A DNA stretch of 6,762 nucleotides, from positions 1 to 6,762 of the forward strand of contig DASXUC010000022.1 in assembly GCA_036505015.1 (NCBI GenBank), given 5' to 3'. Positions 1 to 5,014 of the stretch are shown in pieces. Made by a program: the position numbers and the translations under genes. The notes under the pieces are model-generated. The model saw only the letters and a list, made by a program, of their open reading frames with translations. It made no database searches and was not told the origin of the DNA. The number at the start of each line of letters is the position of its first letter. Position 1 is the stretch's first letter. This DNA comes from DASXUC01 sp036505015 (lineage in GTDB: Bacteria > Sysuimicrobiota > Sysuimicrobiia > Sysuimicrobiales > Kaftiobacteriaceae).

Positions 1-192
1 TAGGGTTGCCGCCCGCCAACCTTCGCTCGGGGGCCGCCCCACTCGCCCGCCGCCATCCCCTCTGGTCCGTTCCCAGCCTCTGCGCGTCCCCTCCCGGGGG
101 CTGGTGGTGAGCCGCCCCGAGAGCGGAGCGGCGCTCCACCAGCCCGGCCGAAAACGAGCAGCAGTTCAAACCGACCCACCACCGCGGGGGAG
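1..192. other. C-rich leader region without a recognisable gene
   Basis: No protein family could be recognised here on either strand. Several frames stay open only because the DNA is very G+C-rich. The + strand is C-rich, opposite to the G-rich + strand of the genes that follow, which argues against a normal + strand coding tail. The frame continuous with ylxM is open from position 4, but its translation is rich in Pro, Arg and Ser and looks like nothing in the YlxM family. The usual upstream neighbour, ftsY, is not visible. The stretch holds a GC-rich hairpin (98-145) and leads into a promoter-like dyad at 193. I looked for SRP RNA, tRNA, RNase P and tmRNA signatures and saw none. Confidence 0.5.
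98..145 (+). other. GC-rich imperfect hairpin upstream of ylxM
   Basis: Positions 98-107 pair perfectly with 136-145 (10 bp). After a small internal loop, 111-115 pairs with 128-132 (5 bp), leaving a 12-nt apical loop. No T-run follows on either strand, so it is not a standard intrinsic terminator. It could be the end of an upstream transcript, a structured leader, or chance in GC-rich DNA. Function unknown. Confidence 0.4.
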
Positions 193-226
193 TTGACTGT
201 AAAGCTACCCTCCTTTACAGTTAGTC
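193..226 (+). promoter_or_regulatory. Candidate promoter overlapped by an inverted repeat (possible operator)
   Basis: A -35-like TTGACT (193-198) is followed, after exactly 17 bp, by a -10-like TACAGT (216-221). A perfect 9-bp inverted repeat, ACTGTAAAG (196-204) and CTTTACAGT (213-221) around an 8-bp loop, covers most of both elements. Weaker wobble pairs extend it outward. The stretch is AT-rich in a GC-rich setting. Transcription would begin near 228-230, only a few bases before the ylxM ATG at 232, so the message would be nearly leaderless. Seen: the dyad and the hexamers. Inferred: promoter activity and a dimeric repressor or activator site. It is not followed by a T-run, so a terminator is less likely. 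Confidence 0.45.
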
Positions 227-231
227 TGCCC

Positions 232-618
232 ATGGACCGAGCACTCGGTGAACGACTGCGCGTGATCCGGCTGTTTGATGCGTACGGCGCGCTGCTTACG
301 GAGCGGCAGCGGACCCTGCTGCGACTCTACTACCATCGCGATCTCTCCCTGGGGGAAATCGCGGTGCAGCTCAAGATCACCCGGCAGGCCGTCTTCGACA
401 GTCTGCATCGCTCGATGGCGGAGCTGCAGCGGCTGGAATCGATGCTGCGGATCGTCGGCCGAGCGGAACGCACCGCGCGGCAGCACCAGGAAATTGCCGG
501 TCGCGCGGCGGCCCTGAGGGAGGCAATCGACGGACTGCGCGGCCGGCTCGATCGGGAGACGGTGAACCGGCTGCAGGGTACTGTGGCGGCGTTGCGCAGA
601 ACCGCCGGCGAGGAGTGA
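232..618 (+). CDS. ylxM: YlxM/p13-like helix-turn-helix protein of the SRP operon
   Basis: A 128-residue protein of the YlxM/p13 family, small DNA-binding-like proteins resembling sigma factor region 4 and commonly encoded just before ffh; the family is linked to SRP-dependent targeting. The diagnostic stretch LFDAYGALLTERQR lies at about residues 14-27, followed by LYYHRDLSLGEIA and an HTH with ITRQAVFDSLHR (about 37-60). The tail (about 60-125) is rich in Leu, Arg and Glu and probably forms a helical coiled coil. The ATG at 232 is chosen because family members begin only a few residues before the LFDxYG motif. An in-frame TTG at 193 would add 13 residues encoded by the inverted repeat and sits directly against a purine run, too close for ribosome binding. 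No Shine-Dalgarno precedes the ATG, which fits a near-leaderless transcript. The stop overlaps the next gene's start. Confidence 0.88.
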   Translation: MDRALGERLRVIRLFDAYGALLTERQRTLLRLYYHRDLSLGEIAVQLKITRQAVFDSLHRSMAELQRLESMLRIVGRAERTARQHQEIAGRAAALREAIDGLRGRLDRETVNRLQGTVAALRRTAGEE

Positions 619-1214
619 TGCAGCAGTACTTCACACGGCATCCCGCGGCGTCTTCGCGCCCTCGGATCGTCCACGCGACGCTGCGCGGGCGTGACTGGAC
701 GTTTATGACCGACCGCGGGGTGTTTTCCCACGCGGGGATCGATGCGGGGACGCGGCTGCTCGCCGAGACGATGGATCTGCGCGCCTCCGATGAGGTGCTC
801 GACCTGGGCTGTGGTTATGGCGTGCTGGGCCTGGTGGCCGCCCCCCTGGTGCCGGCGGGGCGGGTGGTGATGGTTGACGTGAACGAGCGCGCGACGACGC
901 TGGCAAAGGAGAATGCGCGGGCCGCCGCTCTCACCAACGTCGAGGTCCTGCAGGGAGACGGCACGGCGCCGGTGGCGGACCGGCGGTTCGACGTGGCATT
1001 GAGCAATCCGCCGATCCGCGCCGGCAAGGCGACCGTGCGCCGTCTGATGCGAGAAGTGCACGACTGCCTGCGACCCGGCGGGCGATTCTACTTCGTCGCG
1101 CGGACCGCGCAGGGAGCCAAGACGCTGGCCCGCGACCTGTCGGCAATCTTCGACACGGTGGAAGAGATCGAGCGCGGGGGCGGCTACCGAGTGTACCTTG
1201 CAGCCAGGAAGTAG
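618..1214 (+). CDS. Class I SAM-dependent methyltransferase, RsmC/YbxB-like
   Basis: A 198-residue single-domain methyltransferase of the MTS (small) type, most like the YbxB branch of 16S rRNA guanine-N2 methylases (RsmC relatives). The N-terminal pattern QYFTRHP and DWTFMTDRGVFS is typical. SAM-binding motif I, VLDLGCGYGVLG, is at about residues 60-71, the ribose-binding acidic residue is in VDVNER (86-91), and motif IV, NPPIRAGK, is at 130-137. The NPP is the signature of methylation on an exocyclic amino group of a base. Exact substrate is unproven; it could methylate rRNA or another RNA. The ATG at 618 overlaps the ylxM stop by one base, with an AGGAG just upstream; a GTG at 615 would add one residue. 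In Bacillus, ybxB lies in the rplL-rpoB region, so a place between ylxM and ffh is unusual. The C-terminus ends three bases before a 7-nt repeat array. Confidence 0.85.
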   Translation: MQQYFTRHPAASSRPRIVHATLRGRDWTFMTDRGVFSHAGIDAGTRLLAETMDLRASDEVLDLGCGYGVLGLVAAPLVPAGRVVMVDVNERATTLAKENARAAALTNVEVLQGDGTAPVADRRFDVALSNPPIRAGKATVRRLMREVHDCLRPGGRFYFVARTAQGAKTLARDLSAIFDTVEEIERGGGYRVYLAARK

Positions 1215-1216
1215 AG

Positions 1217-1293
1217 TTGGTAGTTCGTGGTTGGTAGTTGGCAGCAACCACTAACCACCAACGACCAACGACCAACGACCAACGACCAACGAC
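1217..1293. repeat. Heptanucleotide array, eleven 7-nt units, forming a long hairpin
   Basis: Eleven consecutive heptads stay in one phase with no slips. Four are G/T-rich (TTGGTAG, TTCGTGG, TTGGTAG, TTGGCAG; 1217-1244). Seven are C/A-rich (CAACCAC, TAACCAC, then five exact CAACGAC; 1245-1293). The strand sense flips exactly at a unit boundary. Positions 1216-1240 pair with 1269-1245 around a GCAG loop: 22 of 25 positions pair, including one G-T. The array fills most of the gap between the methyltransferase stop and ffh, ending one base before the ffh Shine-Dalgarno. Tandem heptamers are known as STRR repeats in filamentous cyanobacteria; the function here is unknown. Confidence 0.9.
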
Positions 1294-1306
1294 AGGGGAC
1301 ATCGGC

Positions 1307-2641
1307 ATGTTTGAGGCATTGCAAAATCGCCTCCAAAAGATTGTCGCTTCGCTGAGCGGGCGCGGCGCGTTGAGCGAGGCTGACGTCGACGCGGCCCTGC
1401 GCGAGGTGCGCATGGCCCTGCTGGAAGCCGACGTCAACTTCAAGGTGGCCAAAGCGTTCGTGGACCGGGTGCGGGCGCAGGCGGTCGGGCAGGACGTGCT
1501 CCAGCACTTCTCGCCGGGCCAGCAGGTCGTCAAGATCGTCCACGATGAGCTCGTGCGGCTGCTCGGCGGTACGGCGAAAGACCTGCGGTTCGCGGAGCGA
1601 TCGCCCACCATCGTGATGCTGGTCGGCCTGCACGGTGCCGGGAAGACCACGACCGCGGGGAAACTGGCCTCCTGGTTGAAGCGCCGCGGCCGCCGGCCGC
1701 TGCTCGTGGCCACCGACCTTCGCCGCCCGGCCGCGGTAACGCAGCTGCAGGTCGTGGGGGCCCAGGCGGGCGTCGCGGTCTTCGCACACCCGGATGCCAC
1801 CGACCCGCTGGGTGTCGCCACTGCCGCGCTGGAGGAGGCCCGCTCGGGCGGACAGGACATTGTGATCATCGACTCCGCCGGCCGCCAGCACGTCGACGAC
1901 GCGCTGATGGCGGAGCTGACGCAGATGCGGGACGCCGTCCGTCCCGACGACGTGCTGCTCGTGGTCGACGCGATGACAGGGCAGGATGCGGTCGCGATGG
2001 CCGAACGGTTCCACGCCGCACTGGGGCTCGATGGGCTTGTGATCACCAAGCTGGACGGCGACGCGCGCGGGGGCGCGGTCCTGTCGGTCGTTGAGGTCAC
2101 GGGCTGTCCGGTGCTGTTTGTGGGCGTCGGCGAGAAACTCGACGGCCTGGAGCCGTTCCATCCCGACCGCATGGCGTCGCGGATCCTGGGGATGGGCGAC
2201 GTCCTGACGCTGATCGAGCGCGCCCAGGACGCCGTGGACGCCGACGCCGCCGCGGAGATGGAACGCAAGCTGCGCCGCGCCGAGTTCACGCTGGAGGATT
2301 TCCGGGACCAGCTCGCTCAGGTCAAGAAGATGGGTCCGATCGAGTCGCTGCTGGAGATGTTGCCGGGAGTGGGCGGGCGGGCACGCGGACTGACGGAGGG
2401 CATCGACGAGAAATCGCTCGGCCGGGTCGAAGCGATGATCGGCTCGATGACGGTGGAAGAACGGCGGCACCCGCACGTCATCGACGGCAGCCGGCGCCGG
2501 CGCATCGCGCGCGGGAGCGGGGTCGCCATCCAGGACGTGAACCGGCTGCTGCGTCAGTTCGAGGAGGCGCGCAAGCTCTTCAGGCGGGTCGGGGAGATGC
2601 AGAAAGGCAAACGCGGTAGGATCAAGTTTCCACTTCAATAG
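1307..2641 (+). CDS. ffh: Signal recognition particle GTPase Ffh (SRP54)
   Basis: A 444-residue protein component of the signal recognition particle. It binds signal sequences on nascent chains together with 4.5S/scRNA and docks with FtsY at the membrane. The N domain (about 1-95) contains ALLEADVN. The G domain has the P-loop GLHGAGKTTT (107-116), DLRRPAA (137-143), DSAGR (189-193) and TKLDGDARGG (247-256), then GEKLDGLEPFHPDRMASRILGMGD. The M domain (about 315-444) keeps FTLEDF, KKMGP and the RNA-binding SRRRRIARGSG (395-405). The ATG at 1307 follows an AGGGGA at 1294-1299 with 7-nt spacing; an upstream TTG at 1238 lies inside the repeat array and is rejected. Oddities: P-loop GAG for the usual GSG with His for Gln before it, DSAGRQ for DTAGRL, DLRR for DxYR, and only about six Met in the M domain. 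Length is normal. Confidence 0.97.
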   Translation: MFEALQNRLQKIVASLSGRGALSEADVDAALREVRMALLEADVNFKVAKAFVDRVRAQAVGQDVLQHFSPGQQVVKIVHDELVRLLGGTAKDLRFAERSPTIVMLVGLHGAGKTTTAGKLASWLKRRGRRPLLVATDLRRPAAVTQLQVVGAQAGVAVFAHPDATDPLGVATAALEEARSGGQDIVIIDSAGRQHVDDALMAELTQMRDAVRPDDVLLVVDAMTGQDAVAMAERFHAALGLDGLVITKLDGDARGGAVLSVVEVTGCPVLFVGVGEKLDGLEPFHPDRMASRILGMGDVLTLIERAQDAVDADAAAEMERKLRRAEFTLEDFRDQLAQVKKMGPIESLLEMLPGVGGRARGLTEGIDEKSLGRVEAMIGSMTVEERRHPHVIDGSRRRRIARGSGVAIQDVNRLLRQFEEARKLFRRVGEMQKGKRGRIKFPLQ

Positions 2642-2654
2642 GGGGAGGACGAGG

Positions 2655-2927
2655 ATGGTCAAGATCAGGCTCATGAGGTTGGGCGGCAAGCACCAACCGT
2701 TCTACCGGCTGGTGGTCGCCGATTCGCGGTCACCCCGCAGCGGCCGGTACATCGAGGTGATCGGACACTACAACCCGACGACGGACCCCTCCACGATCAA
2801 AGTGGACGAGGCCAAAGCGCTCTCGTGGTTACGCAAGGGAGCCCGGCCGTCCGACGCGGCGCGGGTTCTGCTGCGGCGGTCGGGTGTGCTGGCCAAGGCG
2901 GCGGAGCAGGCCGCCGGCAAGGCCTGA
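2655..2927 (+). CDS. rpsP: 30S ribosomal protein bS16
   Basis: A 90-residue small-subunit ribosomal protein that binds 16S rRNA early in 30S assembly. It begins with the family signature VKIRLMRLGGKHQPFYRLVVADSR, followed by SGRYIEVIGHYNP and a helix containing EAKALSWLRKGARPSDAARVLLRRSG, all at the expected spacing. Length is typical. The start is fixed by a strong Shine-Dalgarno, GGAGG at 2644-2648, six bases before the ATG. This site begins at the last base of the ffh stop codon, so translation of the two genes may be coupled. The Ala/Lys-rich tail after residue 80 is variable in the family. Confidence 0.98.
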   Translation: MVKIRLMRLGGKHQPFYRLVVADSRSPRSGRYIEVIGHYNPTTDPSTIKVDEAKALSWLRKGARPSDAARVLLRRSGVLAKAAEQAAGKA

Positions 2928-2946
2928 GCGGTCCGGGAGCGGCGGC

Positions 2947-3195
2947 ATGGAGCACTCCCCGGACCTGCGCGAGCTGGTCGAATTCATCACCAAGTCGCTG
3001 GTCGATGAGCCCGCCGCCGTGCGTGTCACCCAGGTGGACGGGGAGCACGCGGTCGTGCTCGAAGTGCGCGTGGCGGCTTTAGACATGGGCAAGGTCATCG
3101 GCAAGCAAGGACGCATCGCCCGGGCGCTGCGTGCGGTAGTAAAGGCCGCCGCGGTGCGCGCCGGCAAACGGGTGATGGTGGAGATCGTGCAGTGA
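2947..3195 (+). CDS. khpA: KH-domain RNA-binding protein KhpA (YlqC)
   Basis: An 82-residue single KH-domain protein. The RNA-contacting GxxG loop is in MGKVIGKQGRIARALR (about residues 48-62), preceded by the conserved LRELVEFITKSLVDEP and followed by VKAAAVRAGKRVMVEI. KhpA proteins bind RNA, often as partners of KhpB/Jag, and in Gram-positives influence cell division and envelope gene expression; that role here is inferred from the family. GGGAG at 2935-2939 lies 7 nt before the ATG. An upstream in-frame start at 2884 would overlap rpsP and has no family support. The gene sits in its standard place between rpsP and ylqD. Confidence 0.95.
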   Translation: MEHSPDLRELVEFITKSLVDEPAAVRVTQVDGEHAVVLEVRVAALDMGKVIGKQGRIARALRAVVKAAAVRAGKRVMVEIVQ

Positions 3196-3208
3196 CGAGG
3201 GAGGGCGT

Positions 3209-3613
3209 ATGGGTATCACCGTCAGCAGGCCGGTCGTGATCAAGGCGATCGTGACCGAGAGCTTCAAGCGCCTGTACGTGCAGGATCTCGAGGATGCCAT
3301 CAAGCGCGTGGAGTCGCTGGTCGAACAGCTGGACACGCAGATCCGCCGCAGCGAACTGGAGCGGCAGGTCACCCCGCAGGCCAGGGCAATCCGCCAGCAG
3401 CTCGAGTTGGAGCGGTCACGCCAGGATGCGGCGCGCGCCGAACTGACCATGCGGTTGCGCGAAGCGGAGCAACTGGAGCTGAATTCGGAGTTCGCCCAGG
3501 GCACCGTCGAGGGCACCGTGGAAGTCGGCATCGGTGACAATCTGTTCAACAAGATTGGACGGACCGAGATCATCGTGAAGGACGGCATCATTCTCGAGAT
3601 TCGTGAATCGTGA
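3209..3613 (+). CDS. ylqD: YlqD family protein (coiled coil, function unknown)
   Basis: A 134-residue member of the YlqD family, found mainly in Bacillota and usually between khpA and rimM; no established biochemical function. Residues about 24-95 are rich in charged and Leu/Gln residues and should form a long coiled coil (DLEDAIKRVESLVEQLDTQI, then RQQLELERSRQDAARAEL). A C-terminal small beta region holds the conserved GTVEVGIGDN (102-111) and EIIVKDGIILEIR (120-132). A GGAGG-like purine run (about 3200-3204) precedes the ATG by four bases. The final Arg-Glu-Ser codons and the TGA stop lie inside a heptanucleotide array (3594-3635), so this array sets the C-terminus. Homologues typically end at about the same point, so little has been lost. 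Confidence 0.9.
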   Translation: MGITVSRPVVIKAIVTESFKRLYVQDLEDAIKRVESLVEQLDTQIRRSELERQVTPQARAIRQQLELERSRQDAARAELTMRLREAEQLELNSEFAQGTVEGTVEVGIGDNLFNKIGRTEIIVKDGIILEIRES

Positions 3614-3635
3614 CTCGTGACTCGTGACTCGTGAA
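3594..3635. repeat. Heptanucleotide array across the ylqD stop and rimM start
   Basis: Six units in one phase: TCGAGAT (degenerate), TCGTGAA, three exact TCGTGAC, and TCGTGAA. The next bases, CCACCTA and CCAAACC, keep the phase and contain CTACCAA (3640-3646), the exact reverse complement of a unit in the array at 1217. Each TCGTGA unit contains GTGA, an overlapping start/stop. Because 7 is not a multiple of 3, the units place a TGA in all three frames. The ylqD stop (3611-3613) and a candidate rimM GTG (3624-3626) are both inside it. Confidence 0.88.
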
Positions 3636-4160
3636 CCACCTACCAAACCGGAGTACGTGATCGTCGGGCGGATCGTCAAGCCGCACGGAGTCCAGGGAGC
3701 CTTCCGCGTCGCACTCGAGACAGATTTCCCTGAGCACCTGCTGGCCTTGCGATCGGCGGTGTTGCTGCGGGGAGCCGACGTCCTGTCCATCGACCTCGAG
3801 GAGGTCCGCCTGCTGGCCGGCGGCGCGCTGGTGCGCACACGGCAGATCGGATCGCTGGATGAGGCGGAGAAGTGGCGCGGCGGTGCGCTGGCCGTGCCGA
3901 GGGGCGAGGCCGCGCAGCTGAGCGAAGGCCGCCATTACGTCTTCGACGTGCTGGGCATGGTCGTGGAGACCGATCAGGGCGAGCGGCTCGGTCGCGTCGC
4001 CGAGGTGCTGCGCACGGGCAGCAACGATGTGTACGTCGTGCGCGGCGACGGTGGGGAGCTGCTTGTGCCCGCCATCAGTTCGGTCGTGCTGGCTCTGGAT
4101 GTGGCGGAGAATCGGATGGTGGTCCACCTGCTGGCGGGGATGCGTAGCGAGGCGCGCTGA
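3624..4160 (+). CDS. rimM: Ribosome maturation factor RimM
   Basis: A 178-residue 16S rRNA processing factor that binds ribosomal protein uS19 during assembly of the 30S head. The N-terminal domain starts with YVIVGRIVKPHGVQGAFRV (about 11-29) and includes LVRTRQIGSLDEAEKWRGGALAVPR. The C-terminal PRC barrel begins at HYVFDVLGMVVETDQGERLG and contains TGSNDVYVVRGDGGELLVPAI and a closing ENRMVVHLLAGM. The start is uncertain. GTG at 3624 lies in the heptad array without a Shine-Dalgarno and adds a repeat-encoded TREPPTKPEY segment. GTG at 3657 has GGAG at 3650-3653, only 3 nt away, and begins directly at IVGRI. I keep 3624 because homologues usually have several residues before VGRI. The two-base gap to trmD suggests coupled translation, and the two genes are neighbours in most bacteria. 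Confidence 0.94.
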   Translation: MTREPPTKPEYVIVGRIVKPHGVQGAFRVALETDFPEHLLALRSAVLLRGADVLSIDLEEVRLLAGGALVRTRQIGSLDEAEKWRGGALAVPRGEAAQLSEGRHYVFDVLGMVVETDQGERLGRVAEVLRTGSNDVYVVRGDGGELLVPAISSVVLALDVAENRMVVHLLAGMRSEAR

Positions 4161-4162
4161 CC

Positions 4163-4918
4163 ATGCGGATCGATATTGTGACCATCTTCCCCGACGCGTT
4201 TACGCCTCTGGGCGTGAGCATGCTGGCGCGGGCGCAGGAGCGCGGGCTGCTGGCCATCACGGTCTGGGATCTGCGGACGTTTACGACCGACCGCCACCGC
4301 CAGGTGGATGACGAGCCGTACGGCGGCGGGGCGGGCATGGTGATGAAGCCCGAGCCGTTCTTCGCCGCCGTGGACGCCATCCGCGCGGGGGCCCCCCACA
4401 CCACACCGCGTGTGATCGTGATGTCACCGCAAGGCGAGAGACTGACACAGATCCGCGTGCAGCAGCTGGCAGAAGAGGATCACCTCGTTGTGCTGTGCGG
4501 GCACTATGAGGGCATCGACGAGCGCGTGAAGGAAGGACTGAGCGCGGAAGAGCTGTCGATCGGGGACTACGTGCTCACCGGCGGCGAACTCCCGGCGATG
4601 GTCCTGGTGGATGCCGTGGCCCGATTGGTCCCCGGGGTCGTCGGCGATGCGGCCTCGGTGGCCGTCGAGTCGTTCGCCGGCGACCTGCTGGATTATCCGC
4701 ACTACACCCGGCCCGCCGAGTTCCGCGGTATGAAAGTGCCGGCGGTGCTGCTGTCCGGGAATCATGCTGCCATCCGCCGGTGGCGGCAGGCGCAGCGGCT
4801 GCATCGCACGATGCTGCGCCGCCCGGACCTGCTCAACGTGGATGCGCTGTCCGACGAGGATCGGCGCATGCTGGAGGTCCTCGAGCGCCAGGCGCCGGAG
4901 GATGAACCCTCGGACTAA
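4163..4918 (+). CDS. trmD: tRNA (guanine37-N1)-methyltransferase TrmD
   Basis: A 251-residue SPOUT-fold enzyme that makes m1G37 next to the anticodon with SAM, preventing +1 frameshifts. Motifs in order: VDDEPYGGGAGMVMKPEP (48-65), MSPQGE (87-92), LCGHYEGIDERV (111-122), SIGDYVLTGGELPAMVLVDAVARLVPGV (132-159, the trefoil-knot SAM site, Arg154 present), then LLDYPHYTRP (175-184), RGMKVPAVLLSGNH (188-201) and RRWR. The odd point is residue 169. By alignment with E. coli TrmD, which I recalled from memory and counted without a gap, the catalytic Asp169 of the EDSF motif is Glu here (VESF). Everything else looks like an active enzyme and length is normal. The ATG is two bases after the rimM stop; a GAGG at 4149-4152 is ten bases upstream. 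Confidence 0.97.
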   Translation: MRIDIVTIFPDAFTPLGVSMLARAQERGLLAITVWDLRTFTTDRHRQVDDEPYGGGAGMVMKPEPFFAAVDAIRAGAPHTTPRVIVMSPQGERLTQIRVQQLAEEDHLVVLCGHYEGIDERVKEGLSAEELSIGDYVLTGGELPAMVLVDAVARLVPGVVGDAASVAVESFAGDLLDYPHYTRPAEFRGMKVPAVLLSGNHAAIRRWRQAQRLHRTMLRRPDLLNVDALSDEDRRMLEVLERQAPEDEPSD

Positions 4919-4927
4919 CGATGGCTC

Positions 4928-4955
4928 GATCGACGAACGACGAACAATGAACGGG
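4928..4955. repeat. Short degenerate heptanucleotide array before rplS
   Basis: Four 7-nt units in phase: GATCGAC, GAACGAC, GAACAAT, GAACGGG. Read in another phase the middle is ACGAACG, ACGAACA, ATGAACG. It begins ten bases after the trmD stop and ends just before an extended -10 promoter. It is shorter and less exact than the arrays at 1217 and 3594, so taken alone it could be chance; the position at a third gene junction and the shared ACGA core support it. Confidence 0.5.
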
Positions 4956-4957
4956 TA

Positions 4958-4966
4958 TGCTAGAAT
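4958..4966 (+). promoter_or_regulatory. Candidate extended -10 promoter for rplS
   Basis: TG at 4958-4959, one base, then TAGAAT at 4961-4966: five of six matches to TATAAT plus the TGn extension that lets a promoter work with a weak -35. The -35 region (about 4938-4943) falls in the heptad array and matches poorly. Transcription would start near 4973, giving a leader of about 40 nt before rplS. The 96-base gap between trmD and rplS is the largest in the cluster along with the ffh gap, consistent with an internal promoter. Confidence 0.45.
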
Positions 4967-4983
4967 TGGTGGCCGTGAGCGTG

Positions 4984-5005
4984 CGGCGCGCAGGGCGCCG
5001 GGAGG
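4984..5005 (+). promoter_or_regulatory. GC hairpin abutting the rplS Shine-Dalgarno
   Basis: CGGCGC (4984-4989) pairs perfectly with GCGCCG (4995-5000) around a 5-nt loop, and GGAGG (5001-5005), the rplS ribosome-binding site, follows with no gap. Such a stem could stack on or compete with ribosome binding, a layout used for ribosomal-protein autoregulation. bL19 leaders are known in Bacillota, but I cannot show that this one matches that structure. No competing pairing with the GGAGG itself was found. Confidence 0.35.
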
Positions 5006-5014
5006 ATGTGGGAG

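Noticed and set aside
98..145. SRP RNA (ffs) or tRNA gene next to ffh
   Set aside because: There is no GNAR-type apical loop, no conserved SRP symmetric loop and no T-arm sequence.
193..231. TTG-started N-terminal extension of ylxM
   Set aside because: The extra 13 residues come from the inverted repeat, have no family match, and the TTG is too close to the purine run to be a good start.
1217..1293. CRISPR array or intrinsic terminator
   Set aside because: Units are 7 nt with no spacers, and no T-run follows the hairpin.
1238..1306. Upstream TTG start for ffh
   Set aside because: It lies inside the heptad array; the ATG at 1307 has a well-spaced AGGGGA and matches the Ffh N-terminus.
931..2289. 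Minus-strand reading frame with repeated VVGRWSL-type residues
   Set aside because: The repeated peptide is just the heptad array read in reverse; such repeat translations are known spurious proteins.
1184..2689. Long minus-strand reading frame (501 codons) opposite ffh
   Set aside because: It is antisense to clear Ffh motifs, shows no family, and long open antisense frames are expected in GC-rich genes.
5006..5014. Earlier ATG for rplS
   Set aside because: It touches the GGAGG with no spacing, and homologues begin at the MQK that starts at 5015.
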